Of a stretch of DNA of 64,000 nucleotides, positions 45,675 to 55,467 are shown in pieces. Made by a program: the position numbers and the translations under genes. Origin of the DNA: an uncultured Acidobacteriaceae bacterium (GTDB lineage Bacteria > Acidobacteriota > Terriglobia > Terriglobales > Acidobacteriaceae). The stretch's first letter is position 1; every line of letters begins with the position of its first letter. The stretch is from assembly GCA_903911925.1 (NCBI GenBank), contig CAIWFH010000122.1, forward strand, positions 1-64,000, written 5' to 3'. Below the pieces are notes generated by a model that searched no databases, was not told where the DNA came from, and was given only the letters and a program-made list of their open reading frames with translations.

Positions 45675-46802
45675 TCAGTATCCAAGCCGTCGATCCAGAA
45701 AATCGTACCCCGTGCCCCCGGCCTCATTGATGGTTTTGCCGAGACGCACGAATGCTTTGTAGTAGTCGGCAGCAAGAAAAATGAATTTCACATTGGATAA
45801 TGCGCTCGAAATTCGCGAATTTCGAGCGATGTCCTGTTGGGCGCGAGCTAGCCGCCGACTGTCTCTGGCAAATTTCTTGTACAGCTCGGCGTCCGCCTCC
45901 TTCGTCATCTGTTCCTCCATCGCAGCGAGCCTTTTTGGAAGCCATTTGGCTTGATGAGAACTCGTTACTGACGGTTGAAACGTCTCGCCAAGGTTCTTGA
46001 TTAGCGTTGTCGCAACTTTTTTCTCGCCTTTCTCCTCGGCCTTCTGTTCAATTGCGATTAACTTTGCCTTACCTGAATCGGTTGGATCATCGATGTATGC
46101 CAAAGCCAGGTCGTAGGTTGTCCCGATCAAGAATTGGGGAGTGAGAAAGGCTTTTCCGAGGAACCTATTTGGCAGGAGCATGGCGCCATTCTTCGCGAAG
46201 GTCGAAAGGGTCTTTACGACAAGCGTCGATGTAGCCCTGATGATCGCCAGTTTGAAAATCCCCCGCTGTGTCTCACGGATTACTTCATTGCTGATGGTCC
46301 TGGCTTCATCGAGTACATCGGAAACTGTTTTGAGACAGGAAGCGCGTATCTCCTCCTGCTTTTGCAAGAAATCTGAGGCAGAAGCCCCCCCTTTGGCGGC
46401 CCGATCCAAAAATGCCCCCCAAAGATGGTCCGTATCCTTCTGGGTTTCGTCATCTATCTCGCGAGGAGCTCCCAATTCAACGTCGATGGTTCCCGGCTTT
46501 CCCAGCCATGGCATTGCTGCATAGATGCTATTGATGACGCGGCTTTCATTGTAAGGACTCCAAACAAGCTTGACACGACGTTCCGTCGCTTTAGCGTGGG
46601 CGACGGAACGGAAGAAGACTGTGAGTTTTTCTTCGTCCCAGGTCAGCATATCGATGCTGATGGGGTGAGAGGTCGATGAAACCGGTAAGCGCGTTCCGCA
46701 GAGTCCATTTCCTTTAGGCGTTGGTTGCAGACACAAAGTTCCCCGATCAATGACAACGGGGTTGGAAACGGGACAATGCGGTTTGGGTTTGGTTCCGGCC
46801 AA
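45675..46802 (-). CDS. Unrecognised 375-aa protein between clpV and vgrG; candidate T6SS cargo
   Basis: 375-residue protein that I do not recognise. The N-terminal part has three spaced cysteines (C9, and in TLCLQPTP and GLCGTRLP) and a beta-like segment (LTVFFRSVAHAKATERRVKLV). The middle is helical with hydrophobic patches from about residue 180 to 245 (GIFKLAIIRATSTLVVKTLS, LTPQFLIGTTYDLALAYI). The last third is charged and helical (KAKLIAIEQKAEEKGEKKVA, DSRRLARAQQDIARNSR). The start is a TTG at 46802 with GAGGAG six bases upstream. Its base composition looks lower in GC than that of its neighbours, suggesting recent gain. Position directly before vgrG suits an effector or a loading adaptor. 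No PAAR or known toxin motif was recognised. Confidence 0.6.
   Translation of the reverse strand: MAGTKPKPHCPVSNPVVIDRGTLCLQPTPKGNGLCGTRLPVSSTSHPISIDMLTWDEEKLTVFFRSVAHAKATERRVKLVWSPYNESRVINSIYAAMPWLGKPGTIDVELGAPREIDDETQKDTDHLWGAFLDRAAKGGASASDFLQKQEEIRASCLKTVSDVLDEARTISNEVIRETQRGIFKLAIIRATSTLVVKTLSTFAKNGAMLLPNRFLGKAFLTPQFLIGTTYDLALAYIDDPTDSGKAKLIAIEQKAEEKGEKKVATTLIKNLGETFQPSVTSSHQAKWLPKRLAAMEEQMTKEADAELYKKFARDSRRLARAQQDIARNSRISSALSNVKFIFLAADYYKAFVRLGKTINEAGGTGYDFLDRRLGY
45803..45828. repeat. 26-base perfect palindrome inside the candidate cargo gene
   Basis: The 13-base arm CGCTCGAAATTCG (45803-45815) is followed directly by its exact reverse complement (45816-45828) with no spacer. It lies within codons near the C-terminus of the 375-aa gene and encodes RNSRISSAL. 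It could be a protein-binding site or a hairpin in the mRNA. Its function is unknown. Confidence 0.75.
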
Positions 46803-46859
46803 TGATTACTCCTCAGTCCCCTTCTGCTGTAACGCTCTCCGTTTGGAACATTGCAAAGC

Positions 46860-49553
46860 TCACTTCGCGATGGAGAGTTGCGGCGTCGCTTCACTCAATT
46901 GAGCCGGCGACGATTCGCCGTAGCTGAACTCCCCGTCTTCACCCACGCTCACGTGCAGAGCGCCCATCTTTTCGCCTTCGGCCATGCTGCCGAGAATCTT
47001 GCGCGAGATGTCGGGAAGCAGGGTGTTGGTCAGAATGTTGTCAACGTTGCGCGCGCCGCTCTCCACCTCGGTGCAGCGGGCAGCCACTGCATTCAGGAAC
47101 GCGTCGTCGTAGGTGAGTCTCACTTTGTGGTTTTCAAGAATGCGGCGCTGAATCTTGCCCAGTTTGAGACGAATAATCTGCTTCAGCGCCTCGTCGCGCA
47201 CAGGGTAATAGGGGATGAGAACCATGCGCCCCAGAAATGCCGGCTTGAAGATTTTGTTGAGGTCGGGCTTCAGTGCCTCGATAAGCGCACGCGGGCCTGG
47301 CGCCGTCTCCGGGTCCGCCACGAGTTTCATCATCTGGTCGGTGCATGCATTGGTTGTGAGGATGATGATGTTGTTCTTGAAGTCGATCTGGCGGCCCTCG
47401 CCGTCTTCCATGTTGCCTTTGTCGAAGACCTGGAAAAAGATTTCGAGCACATCGGGATGTGCCTTCTCAACCTCGTCGAGCAGGACAACGGAATATGGCC
47501 TGCGGCGGACGGCCTCTGTAAGCACGCCGCCCTCGCCATAACCCACATACCCCGGAGGCGAACCTTTCAATGTCGAAACCGTATGGGCCTCTTGAAACTC
47601 CGACATGTTAATGGTGATCAAGTTGTGTTCTCCGCCGTAGAGCAGGTCTGAGAGCGCCAGGGCGGTCTCTGTTTTGCCCACGCCGCTGGGGCCCACCAAC
47701 ATGAAAACGCCGACCGGCTTGTTGGGATCGTCGAGCGAGGCCCGAGAGGTCTGCACACGCTGACTGATGATTTCCATGGCATGCGCCTGGCCGATAACGC
47801 GCTTGCCGAGGTGCTCCTGAAGGGCAAGAATCGTGGTGATCTCGTCCTTGAGCATCTTCCCAGCCGGGATGCCGGTCCATGCCGATAGCACTTCGCCTAC
47901 TATTTGCGCGTCTACGCAAACCTGGATGAGGCCGGTTTCCCCCTGTACGGCAGAGAGGTCGCCTTCGAGCGCTTGCAACTCGGCCTTTTGCGCAGCCCGG
48001 CCCACCATGTCTTGCGCCTTTGCGCCCTCCGCATGGCTGGCCTCGAGCTGGTCGCGCAATTCGCGAATCCTTCCCACCAACTCGCGTTCCTTTTCCCACC
48101 GGGTTTGCAGCGCCTTTAGCTTGCCGTCGGCAGAGGCTCTTTGCGCCTCAATCTCGGCTAGCTTCTCCTGGTGATCCGCGCCGACAATCTCTTCGCGTTC
48201 GAGAATCCGCCGTTGCACTTCGAGCGCGTCGAGTTGCCGCGCGAGGTCTTCGATTGCGGGCGGCGTCGAGCTTTGGCCGAGCGCCAGGCGCGCGCAAGCG
48301 GTGTCGAGAATGCTCACCGCTTTGTCTGGCAACTGGCGTCCGGCGAGATAGCGGTGCGAAAGACGAACGCTGGAGAATACGGCCTCGTCGAGGATGCGAA
48401 CCTTGTGATGCTTCTCAAGAGAGGCCACAAGTCCGCGCATCATCACCAGGCATTGCTGCTCGCTTGGCTCCTCAACTTTGACTACCTGAAAGCGCCGCGC
48501 CAGGGCCGCGTCTTTCTCGAAATACTTTTTGTACTCCGACCACGTGGTTGCGGCGATGGTGCGAAGTTCTCCGCGGGCGAGAGCGGGCTTCAACAAGTTG
48601 GCGGCGTCATTTTGTCCAGCCTGGCCGCCCGCGCCAATCATGGTGTGGGCCTCGTCAATGAACAGGATGATAGGCGTCGCCGACGACTTCACTTCTTCAA
48701 TCAGGCCTTTCAGCCTGTTTTCAAACTCGCCCTTCACGCCGGCGCCCGCCTGCAAAAGCGCAAGATCGAGCGTGCGGACGTGAACGTTCTTGAGCGGCGG
48801 AGGCACATCGCCCTGCACCACGCGCAGCGCGAACCCTTCAACCACCGCGGTCTTGCCTACGCCGGCCTCGCCGGTGAGGATGGGATTGTTCTGCCGCCTG
48901 CGGGTGAGAATGTCAACGATCTGGCGAATCTCCGCGTCGCGGCCAAGCACCGGGTCGATCTTGCCCTTGCGCGCGTTGCCCGTCAGGTCCACCGTGTACT
49001 GGTCGAGATTCGGCGTTTTGCCGCCGCCCGGCTTTGCGGCGCCATCGCCTGCTGAAACCGGTGCCGCGGCGGCAGTGGTTTCGCTTGAAAGAGCAATGAT
49101 GCCCAGCAGGTCTTTGCGAAGCGCATCCGCATTGATCTTTTGGAACTCGCGGCTCACTTCGTTGATGAGCCGCGAAAGTTCTTCGTCGGAAACAAGCGCG
49201 AGAATCGTGAAACCTGTTCGCACCTGGCCTGCGTTGAAGTCGATGGAGCCGATGGTCCACGCGGTGGTCAACATCTTCAGCACCGTGGGACTAATTGCGG
49301 GAGTGCGCGCGTTTCCCGACTTCAGCTTGTCCATGCTGCGCAACAACTCAGCGGTGAGCCTCGATTTGTCCACTTCAAAGTGCTTGAGGATAGCCGCAAA
49401 ATCGCCGGACGATGAGTCAAGCAGCTTGGTGAGGAAATGCTCGATCTCGATGTCGTAGTGGGTGCGGGAAAGACAGAGACCGGCGGCGCCCTCCAGCGCG
49501 GAGCGGGTTGGATCGTTCAGTTTTGAAATCAAAGCTTTCAAATTGAGTCCCAT
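46860..49553 (-). CDS. clpV: Type VI secretion AAA+ ATPase ClpV
   Basis: 897-residue ATPase (TssH) that disassembles and recycles the contracted TssB-TssC sheath in the cytoplasm. An N-terminal Clp_N domain (residues 1-150) is followed by a first AAA module with Walker A GEAGVGKT (228-235) and Walker B ILFIDEAH. The middle coiled-coil domain runs from [20 protein letters not shown] onward, and the second AAA module has [17 protein letters not shown]. The length and the Clp_N form fit ClpV rather than ClpB. It lies in the T6SS operon between tssG and the unknown cargo candidate. Confidence 0.95.
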   Translation of the reverse strand: MGLNLKALISKLNDPTRSALEGAAGLCLSRTHYDIEIEHFLTKLLDSSSGDFAAILKHFEVDKSRLTAELLRSMDKLKSGNARTPAISPTVLKMLTTAWTIGSIDFNAGQVRTGFTILALVSDEELSRLINEVSREFQKINADALRKDLLGIIALSSETTAAAAPVSAGDGAAKPGGGKTPNLDQYTVDLTGNARKGKIDPVLGRDAEIRQIVDILTRRRQNNPILTGEAGVGKTAVVEGFALRVVQGDVPPPLKNVHVRTLDLALLQAGAGVKGEFENRLKGLIEEVKSSATPIILFIDEAHTMIGAGGQAGQNDAANLLKPALARGELRTIAATTWSEYKKYFEKDAALARRFQVVKVEEPSEQQCLVMMRGLVASLEKHHKVRILDEAVFSSVRLSHRYLAGRQLPDKAVSILDTACARLALGQSSTPPAIEDLARQLDALEVQRRILEREEIVGADHQEKLAEIEAQRASADGKLKALQTRWEKERELVGRIRELRDQLEASHAEGAKAQDMVGRAAQKAELQALEGDLSAVQGETGLIQVCVDAQIVGEVLSAWTGIPAGKMLKDEITTILALQEHLGKRVIGQAHAMEIISQRVQTSRASLDDPNKPVGVFMLVGPSGVGKTETALALSDLLYGGEHNLITINMSEFQEAHTVSTLKGSPPGYVGYGEGGVLTEAVRRRPYSVVLLDEVEKAHPDVLEIFFQVFDKGNMEDGEGRQIDFKNNIIILTTNACTDQMMKLVADPETAPGPRALIEALKPDLNKIFKPAFLGRMVLIPYYPVRDEALKQIIRLKLGKIQRRILENHKVRLTYDDAFLNAVAARCTEVESGARNVDNILTNTLLPDISRKILGSMAEGEKMGALHVSVGEDGEFSYGESSPAQLSEATPQLSIAK

Positions 49554-49563
49554 GCATTCCCCT

Positions 49564-50598
49564 TTACAGATTCAGAATTGTGTCGTCAGGGTCGAACGGA
49601 AGCGGCTGTGTTCTGGCCCAAGAGACCCACCCGAGCCGCGCAGGGGTTTGAGAATCCAGATCGAGTTCCATGCTGGGCGCCTGGTTTCGATCAAGCACCA
49701 GTTGCACCTCAAAGTCGATGCACTGATTGCTGAAAAAGCGGGTGATGGCCCGCAATGCATTGTAAGCCGTACCTTCCGGAAGAAACTCGCAATAGCGCTC
49801 CAGCCCCAGCGGCCCGAGACGGATTCGCACGCGCGCCTGCCGGTCCCAGATGGCGTCGCCCACAACCGCGCCCTGGCCAATCTGGATTGACGGCGATTCC
49901 TCTTCCGCCATTTCGCATTGCGTTGTGGAGCCCAGGCTGTACCAGCCGCCGATGAACTGCTGAATCTCTACCGGGACTTGAAAGTAGTCTTCGATGATCT
50001 GCTCGAGCGCCACGGCAGAGCGCGACTGCATTGCCAGCAGCGAAACGTAGTGCAGCAATGCCTCGTCGTCAATCTCCTGCCGGTCGCGAAGTCCAGTTGT
50101 TCCCAGCCCGATCAGATCAAACAGGTAGCGGGTAAACTGGTCACGGCCGCTGGCGGAATAGGTAGACGGAAAATTTGACCGCTCCCACGCGCGATAAAAC
50201 AGCGAGATCGCCCGATGATTGAAGATGTCTAGAAATGCGGCAAGACTGCGGTCCTTGGCCCGCGCCCGCTCGAGGACCAACTCGCTATAGGTGTAAGGCA
50301 ACAGGCCTAGCGGACCGGTGAGCCCCATGAAATTGACCGTCATCTCAGGACGGCCATCTGCATCAGCATCGAGATTCTGTATCTCGCTGGCGGGAAATCC
50401 AAGCCTCTGGTTGACCTTGAAATGCACCGCCTCGTCTTCCGGGCTGGAGAAGCCGCCAACCTGCCGCGAGTTTGCCCTGAGCCGCTGCAGAAGCGACACC
50501 GCGTGAAAGAACTCAAACGAGCAAGCATCTTCAGTCAACTCGCGGCCAAGAGGCGAATCTGTTAGACCAGCGTTTTGCGTCCCGATCTCGGCTTCCAT
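49564..50598 (-). CDS. tssG: Type VI secretion baseplate protein TssG
   Basis: 344-residue TssG/ImpH protein, a baseplate wedge component that pairs with TssF. It shows the N-terminal CSFEFFHAVSLLQRLRA, then VHFKVNQRLGFPASEIQNL, VNFMGLTGPLGLLPYTYSELVLER, FLDIFNHRAISLFYRAWERSN and VPVEIQQFIGGWY, all family blocks. The start at 50598 overlaps the tssF stop by 37 bases, with AAAGGAGGG about nine bases upstream. The order tssF-tssG is the usual one. Confidence 0.95.
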   Translation of the reverse strand: MEAEIGTQNAGLTDSPLGRELTEDACSFEFFHAVSLLQRLRANSRQVGGFSSPEDEAVHFKVNQRLGFPASEIQNLDADADGRPEMTVNFMGLTGPLGLLPYTYSELVLERARAKDRSLAAFLDIFNHRAISLFYRAWERSNFPSTYSASGRDQFTRYLFDLIGLGTTGLRDRQEIDDEALLHYVSLLAMQSRSAVALEQIIEDYFQVPVEIQQFIGGWYSLGSTTQCEMAEEESPSIQIGQGAVVGDAIWDRQARVRIRLGPLGLERYCEFLPEGTAYNALRAITRFFSNQCIDFEVQLVLDRNQAPSMELDLDSQTPARLGWVSWARTQPLPFDPDDTILNL

Positions 50599-52403
50599 TC
50601 GTGGAGTCCCTCCTTTCTTTGCGGAGTGGCGACGCTCAGCTGGGTAAAGCTGTTCAGCGAGGCGCTTTCGCCCAGGAATCGTTCAAGCACGCAGGCAAAC
50701 AGAAAGGCGCCGCCGCCGGTAAACTGGTCTTCGTCAATCTGCATCTCGACTCGAATTCCACGCGCAAAACTCACGCCCTGGTCTGAGGTGAGCCGGGTAA
50801 AGTGGGGCTTGCTTTGGATGTCGATAATGCTCTGAATTACGTTCTGCGAATAGGCCGTGCGGCCCACGTCATAGAGCCGCAGAATCTCCTGCAGTCCTGA
50901 CTTCCCCCCCTGCACCAGCGACAGGTAGTTGAGCGAGAGATGGGAGACGAGGCGCCAAAGGGTGCTCTTTCCAAGCGTGGGACGTACTGGTTGGGTGGGC
51001 TTGCGGAGAGCGACAATCCGCTTCATGGCAGCCGCGCCCTCCATCTCGAAATCGCTGTCCTGGTTGCCGAACGGCAGGCGCGATGGCAAGTCGCGGTTGG
51101 TGCAAGTGGTGCGCACCGAAAGCGTAGTCGCATCAGACTCCGCCGAACTGGTTGACAGATCCACCAGCGTCAGCGAAACATCGGTTCCATCGTCGTTTGC
51201 GCGGGGAGAAGGGCGGCGCCTGGCAAGCCAGAAGCAGGACGAGTCCCCTTTTCTCGATGAGTGGCGAAGCGAGTAAAACGGCTCGTAGCTGGTGATCTTC
51301 TGGCTCGTTGAATTGATGGCGCTCACTTCATCGATGGAGTAAATCTCCATTGAGTGGGGCCGCCTGACATCGGGGACCACCGTGTATTCGTACTTGCGCT
51401 GGTTCAGTTGGATTGGTTCGGCCACTTGCGGAAACAGGTTGACGATCGGCGAGCACCCCAGGCGGAACGTTTTCTTTGAGAGTTCAAGTTCGAGCCTCTG
51501 AACACGCCCCTCGCCTTCGACTTCTGATACTAGAAAGATGATCTCGATCGCATCCTTGAAGCCCGCGGCCGCCACCGCGCCCAACCCCGACAAATCGACA
51601 AAGAAAAATTTCTCAGGGAAAGAGAAATACTCCATCAGCAAACGATGGCCGGCGAAAGTTGACATGGGGTATGAAACCATCCCCTCATCCATCTCAAAGC
51701 CTACGGGGCGCAGGGCCGAAGCTGGCAACGTGACCTGCGCGAGCCGCGAGCCTGCCGTGAGATCGCGCACCACGATCCCCTTGAGCCGGCTGAACAGCAA
51801 TTCGTAAAGGACGTTAACCAGGCCGCCCTCGCCATCCAGGTAGAAGCGAAGTTGTTCGGGCTTAAGCGCTGCGAAGGTGACATCGCGCGCACAACGAAGC
51901 TCGACGCGCACTGCCCATGCGGCTTCGTTGGTTTTTACCGCGGGCTTGAGCCTGCTGGGGGCGTTGAACTCGACGGCAGCCACTGTCAGCGGCCACAGCG
52001 TCGTGTCGTAACAGGTGCTGAACGTGCAGGGCACGCCGCCCACCGGCTTTGAATAAAGAAGCGAATTCCGTTCGATCTTCATCCCGCTGGTGAGCCTGCC
52101 CTTTTCAGGATCAAGCTGAAACTCCACCACCGACATGGATGGAATGGGGCGCACCAATTGCGGGTAGACGATGTTCAACAAACCATCGGTGATCTCCGGA
52201 AATTCGTCCTCCATCTTGAGATGGACGCGAGCGGCGAGAAAAGCAAAACCCTCAAGCAGGCGCTCTACATGCGGGTCTTCGCACTTGGTTGGTTCCAGCG
52301 CAAGACGCGAAGCCACCTTGGGGTACTTCTCGGCAAACTGCACGGCAGACTTGCGCAGGTAATCCAACTCACGTTCGTAGTAGAGCAGCAGGTCATCGCG
52401 CAT
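50562..52403 (-). CDS. tssF: Type VI secretion baseplate protein TssF
   Basis: 613-residue TssF/ImpG protein, the largest baseplate wedge component. It starts MRDDLLLYYERELDYLRKSAVQFAEKYPKVASRL, the canonical opening, followed by DPHVERLLEGFAFLAARVH and DEFPEITDGLLNIVYPQLVRPIPSM. The C-terminal part has RGIRVEMQIDEDQFTGGGAFLFACVLERFLG, also standard. The length is normal. It overlaps tssE by 11 bases and tssG by 37, so translation is coupled. Confidence 0.95.
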   Translation of the reverse strand: MRDDLLLYYERELDYLRKSAVQFAEKYPKVASRLALEPTKCEDPHVERLLEGFAFLAARVHLKMEDEFPEITDGLLNIVYPQLVRPIPSMSVVEFQLDPEKGRLTSGMKIERNSLLYSKPVGGVPCTFSTCYDTTLWPLTVAAVEFNAPSRLKPAVKTNEAAWAVRVELRCARDVTFAALKPEQLRFYLDGEGGLVNVLYELLFSRLKGIVVRDLTAGSRLAQVTLPASALRPVGFEMDEGMVSYPMSTFAGHRLLMEYFSFPEKFFFVDLSGLGAVAAAGFKDAIEIIFLVSEVEGEGRVQRLELELSKKTFRLGCSPIVNLFPQVAEPIQLNQRKYEYTVVPDVRRPHSMEIYSIDEVSAINSTSQKITSYEPFYSLRHSSRKGDSSCFWLARRRPSPRANDDGTDVSLTLVDLSTSSAESDATTLSVRTTCTNRDLPSRLPFGNQDSDFEMEGAAAMKRIVALRKPTQPVRPTLGKSTLWRLVSHLSLNYLSLVQGGKSGLQEILRLYDVGRTAYSQNVIQSIIDIQSKPHFTRLTSDQGVSFARGIRVEMQIDEDQFTGGGAFLFACVLERFLGESASLNSFTQLSVATPQRKEGLHEWKPRSGRKTLV

Positions 52404-52893
52404 CGTCGCCCCCGGTCAGGCGGCAGTTTCCGCTCTTCAACTCAATCACCGTGTCGAAAGCGACTGGTTCGGGCACGGGATCCATGCGGAGCATCGCTTC
52501 GACGCGCAAACGCGCATCTTTCTTTGCCGAGTCCGGCGACTCCACCAGCACCAGACGCACGTTGGCCAGGCGCGGCTCAAACATGTTGATGGTGGCCAGC
52601 ACCTGTCGAACCAATTTGTTGCGGTCGCCCGAGGCGGCCATGGCCAAGGACGATAGATCGGGCAGCCCGTACACATAGGCTGATTTGTTCACTTCTTTCA
52701 GCGCTTCATCGGGAAGATCGAATATGCGGCGCGAGTTCAGCAGCCACTCCAGGTCTCTGCGCACTGCGCTCTTCAAGAGCCGCACGGATTGCGAACGGCT
52801 CAGGGGATTCTCCACCTGGCTGTCCGGCTCCAGATCGATGAGCCGGTCAAGCACGGATAAGGTGATGGTGGTTTCGCCGAGACTTCTGGCCAT
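52393..52893 (-). CDS. tssE: Type VI secretion baseplate protein TssE
   Basis: 166-residue gp25-like protein that joins the baseplate to the sheath. Visible family elements are LLKSAVRRDLEWLLNSRR, the PDEALKEVNKSAYVYGLPD block and the second-half FEPRLANVRLVLVE. The protein starts MARSLGETTITLSVLDRLID. It lies three bases after the tssA stop and overlaps tssF by 11 bases. Confidence 0.93.
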   Translation of the reverse strand: MARSLGETTITLSVLDRLIDLEPDSQVENPLSRSQSVRLLKSAVRRDLEWLLNSRRIFDLPDEALKEVNKSAYVYGLPDLSSLAMAASGDRNKLVRQVLATINMFEPRLANVRLVLVESPDSAKKDARLRVEAMLRMDPVPEPVAFDTVIELKSGNCRLTGGDDAR

Positions 52894-52896
52894 GGT

Positions 52897-54687
52897 CTAC
52901 TCCGCTCCCAGGGCCTGAACCGGGTCAAGGCGGCAAATGCGCTCAAAGAGCTTTTGCTTTTCGCCGGAATTGCCGGCGATTCTCTTGTTGTAGCGCATCA
53001 GTTGCAGCAGGTAGCCGGCAACCACGTCCGGATCTTCCCATGCGTCCAGCTTGTGCGTTTCAATGGCTGCTGCAACATCTTCAAGCAGCGGTTGCGCAAT
53101 GGTGTCCTTGCCGGCAGAGATGGCTAGTTCAATCAACTGCATCGTCCGCCGAAAGCGGCGGCGGCCAGATCGCTGGCGGTCAATCTCGGCCCTCATGATG
53201 GCAAATGCTTTTTCTCCCTGGCCGGCGGCAAGCGCTTCCTTGGCGAGAGAGTATGCGTCCGAGGCCTTGGCCAGCCAGGCGGGTGTTCCGTTGGAGTGAG
53301 CGGGCGTCTCCGCCGATGGCTCCTCGTCGGCCTCCGCTGCAATTTGCGGCGGCGTGTTCAAGTGCTCCAGCCAGGCCCGGGTCTCAGGATTCGCGGCCGG
53401 TGTATCGTCAAGCAGCGTGGCGTCCAGCAACTCCGGCAGGTCGTGCAGCAATACGCGAAGCTCTGATTGGATTGCGGCGGCAATAGGCTGATAGTCGGGG
53501 CCCAGAGCGGTGCAGGCTGCAACTGAAAGACGCTGCAGGTCAAGCCAGGCGCGACTGCAAGGAAGCGTCATGGCCTGCTCCGCTGCATCAAGCAATTCGC
53601 TCCATTTACCGCTCAGCGCGAGTTTCTTCACATGCTGGCGCAGCTCAGTGGGCGGCGCCTCAAGCAACGTGCTCTCGCTCAGTTTTGACGCCGCGCGCAA
53701 CTCACCCCAGCGCAGACCCCGAAGCATGAGATAGGGAGCGGGACTGTGGGGCTCTTTTTTGCGCAGAAAGGCGGCAGCGCCGGCAACGGCAGCCATCGCC
53801 TGGCGGCGGTCTGCCGGCTCTGCGCTCGAAAATACAACAGCGGCTCCAGTCTCTGCGCCTGCCGAGCCCTCGGCAACTGCTTCGGCCACCGGCTCCGGTT
53901 CAATGGGATCGGGATCAATGTCCAATTTCTTCTGGAGCAGCGTTTGAACCGTTTGACCTACTTCAGCGAGCGCGTTCTTGAGTTTGCCGAATGAAGGCGC
54001 ATCATCCTCAAATCTCTCGTCGCAAAAAGTCTCCAGGCTGGCCAGCGCGGCTGCTGCCTTGTCCAGATCGCTCTTGGCTTGCTTGTAAAAGGGCTTCGGC
54101 GTTTCCGCAAAGGCCTTGTCAAACACCTCTGGGGCAATTTTCCCATCCGCAACCTGCTTGGCCCGCGCCTTCTTTTGAACGTCGGTCTTCACCTGGTCTT
54201 CATAGCCAACTACGCGAGATTCCTTGTAGGTCAGCGTTGAATACCCGGCTGCGGCGATGGGCGTGGCGCGCAGTTGGAATTCGAGCATCGAACCGACCCA
54301 GGTGAGCGGCCTGGCTCGCAGTTCACGGTCGCCATCTTCAATAACCGGGTACACCGTTTCCCAGAACTCGATCATCATGCGATGGCAGAGGTCAAGGCCC
54401 TGGACGAGTCCGGAAAAGCGCTCGGTGTGGAGCAGTCCTTCAGTCAGCCAGGCTGCCAGTTGCAGATCCTTTGAGACCGTGGCGATGCTGTCTTGCGCCA
54501 GTTTCACCACCAGGGGGAAGTTGGCCGTCTTGCGCTCGCTCTTCCAGTCTCCCTGGGCCAGTTCGTCTTCCTGACGCCTGGCCTCTTTGATCTTGTCGTG
54601 TATCAGCAGCTTGTTGTCGTAGCGCAGGTCAATTCCGGCGGGATTGTCGCCGGGAATGGGAGCGAGAATATCTTCACGAAGCGGCAT
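52897..54687 (-). CDS. tssA: Type VI secretion protein TssA
   Basis: 596-residue ImpA-type protein. TssA helps start and cap the growing tail. The N-terminal ImpA domain opens LREDILAPIPGDNPAGIDLRYD, followed by FWETVYPVIEDGDRELRARPL and VGSMLEFQLR. A central Ala-rich, Asp-linked region (about residues 230-330) leads to an extended C-terminal part (about 420-596) with helical repeats. The size matches the long TssA class. It is positioned between tagJ and tssE; the tssE start is three bases after its stop. Confidence 0.92.
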   Translation of the reverse strand: MPLREDILAPIPGDNPAGIDLRYDNKLLIHDKIKEARRQEDELAQGDWKSERKTANFPLVVKLAQDSIATVSKDLQLAAWLTEGLLHTERFSGLVQGLDLCHRMMIEFWETVYPVIEDGDRELRARPLTWVGSMLEFQLRATPIAAAGYSTLTYKESRVVGYEDQVKTDVQKKARAKQVADGKIAPEVFDKAFAETPKPFYKQAKSDLDKAAAALASLETFCDERFEDDAPSFGKLKNALAEVGQTVQTLLQKKLDIDPDPIEPEPVAEAVAEGSAGAETGAAVVFSSAEPADRRQAMAAVAGAAAFLRKKEPHSPAPYLMLRGLRWGELRAASKLSESTLLEAPPTELRQHVKKLALSGKWSELLDAAEQAMTLPCSRAWLDLQRLSVAACTALGPDYQPIAAAIQSELRVLLHDLPELLDATLLDDTPAANPETRAWLEHLNTPPQIAAEADEEPSAETPAHSNGTPAWLAKASDAYSLAKEALAAGQGEKAFAIMRAEIDRQRSGRRRFRRTMQLIELAISAGKDTIAQPLLEDVAAAIETHKLDAWEDPDVVAGYLLQLMRYNKRIAGNSGEKQKLFERICRLDPVQALGAE

Positions 54688-54713
54688 TTTGATTTGAGTA
54701 CCCGTTTGAGATT

Positions 54714-55448
54714 TCAGTCTTGCTGCTCAGGGAGCCCATCGGCGGCATGGGTGAACTCGATTGTTCGAACTTCAAGGAAGGGAATCTCCTCGCCGTCAAC
54801 CAGGAGCATTCTTTGACCGGAAGGATACTCGCGGCCCTTGTCATCTGCGGACCAATCGGTAACCCTTCCCAGCCAGACCGCCTCGTCCTCACTCTTCCAC
54901 GAGAACGGATACACTGCCGGAATCAGCACCTCTCCCAGGTCCATGCCCTTGAACGAGGGGGCAGCTTGCACCAGCGCCGGCGCCCAAAGCGTATCCCTGA
55001 GCCTTCGCGGCGCCGCCATCTCGACGGACCTCAGGTGTTCGAATGGAATCCAGATGTAGGAGCCGGCAGCGAATGCTTCAAGCCGCGCGCCGACATCCGG
55101 GTCCGCATCGCGCAGATTGGAGAAGGGTTTTCCATTCAGCTTTCCCGCAGGAGAAGGCGCGGGAGCAGACGGAAACGACTCGGACTCAAACAACTCGTGC
55201 CGGGTCTTCTCCGCATGGAGCGCCGCATAGTAAACGATTGCGCCTGTTTCCGACTCCAAGCTGCCGCCGGCTAAAACCGCAAGCTGTTTTTCCGCGCGGG
55301 CAAACTCGCCGGAAAAACAGAGCAATTCAAACAAAAAGGTGCGCTGAGCCTTGTCTGAGGGGCGCTCGCGCAAGTACGCAGTGAGAGCCTTCTCGGCCTC
55401 GCGCACCTTTCCTGCCGCCAAGAGTTCTTTCGGGTTCACTTGCACCAC
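54714..55448 (-). CDS. tagJ: Type VI secretion accessory protein TagJ/ImpE
   Basis: 244-residue ImpE-family protein, known to bind the sheath protein TssB in some systems and to assist ClpV-linked recycling. The N-terminal TPR-like part (KVREAEKALTAYLRERPSDKAQ, then LFELLCFSGEFARAEKQLAVLA) is followed by the conserved EAFAAGSYIWIPFEHLRSVEM, LRDTLWAPALVQ and GEVLIPAVYPFSW blocks. GTG codons at the start (several near 55448) leave the exact first residue open. It lies 20 bases after hcp and 26 bases before tssA. Confidence 0.93.
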   Translation of the reverse strand: MVQVNPKELLAAGKVREAEKALTAYLRERPSDKAQRTFLFELLCFSGEFARAEKQLAVLAGGSLESETGAIVYYAALHAEKTRHELFESESFPSAPAPSPAGKLNGKPFSNLRDADPDVGARLEAFAAGSYIWIPFEHLRSVEMAAPRRLRDTLWAPALVQAAPSFKGMDLGEVLIPAVYPFSWKSEDEAVWLGRVTDWSADDKGREYPSGQRMLLVDGEEIPFLEVRTIEFTHAADGLPEQQD

Positions 55449-55467
55449 GCCTCCGCTTGCCTGCGAG

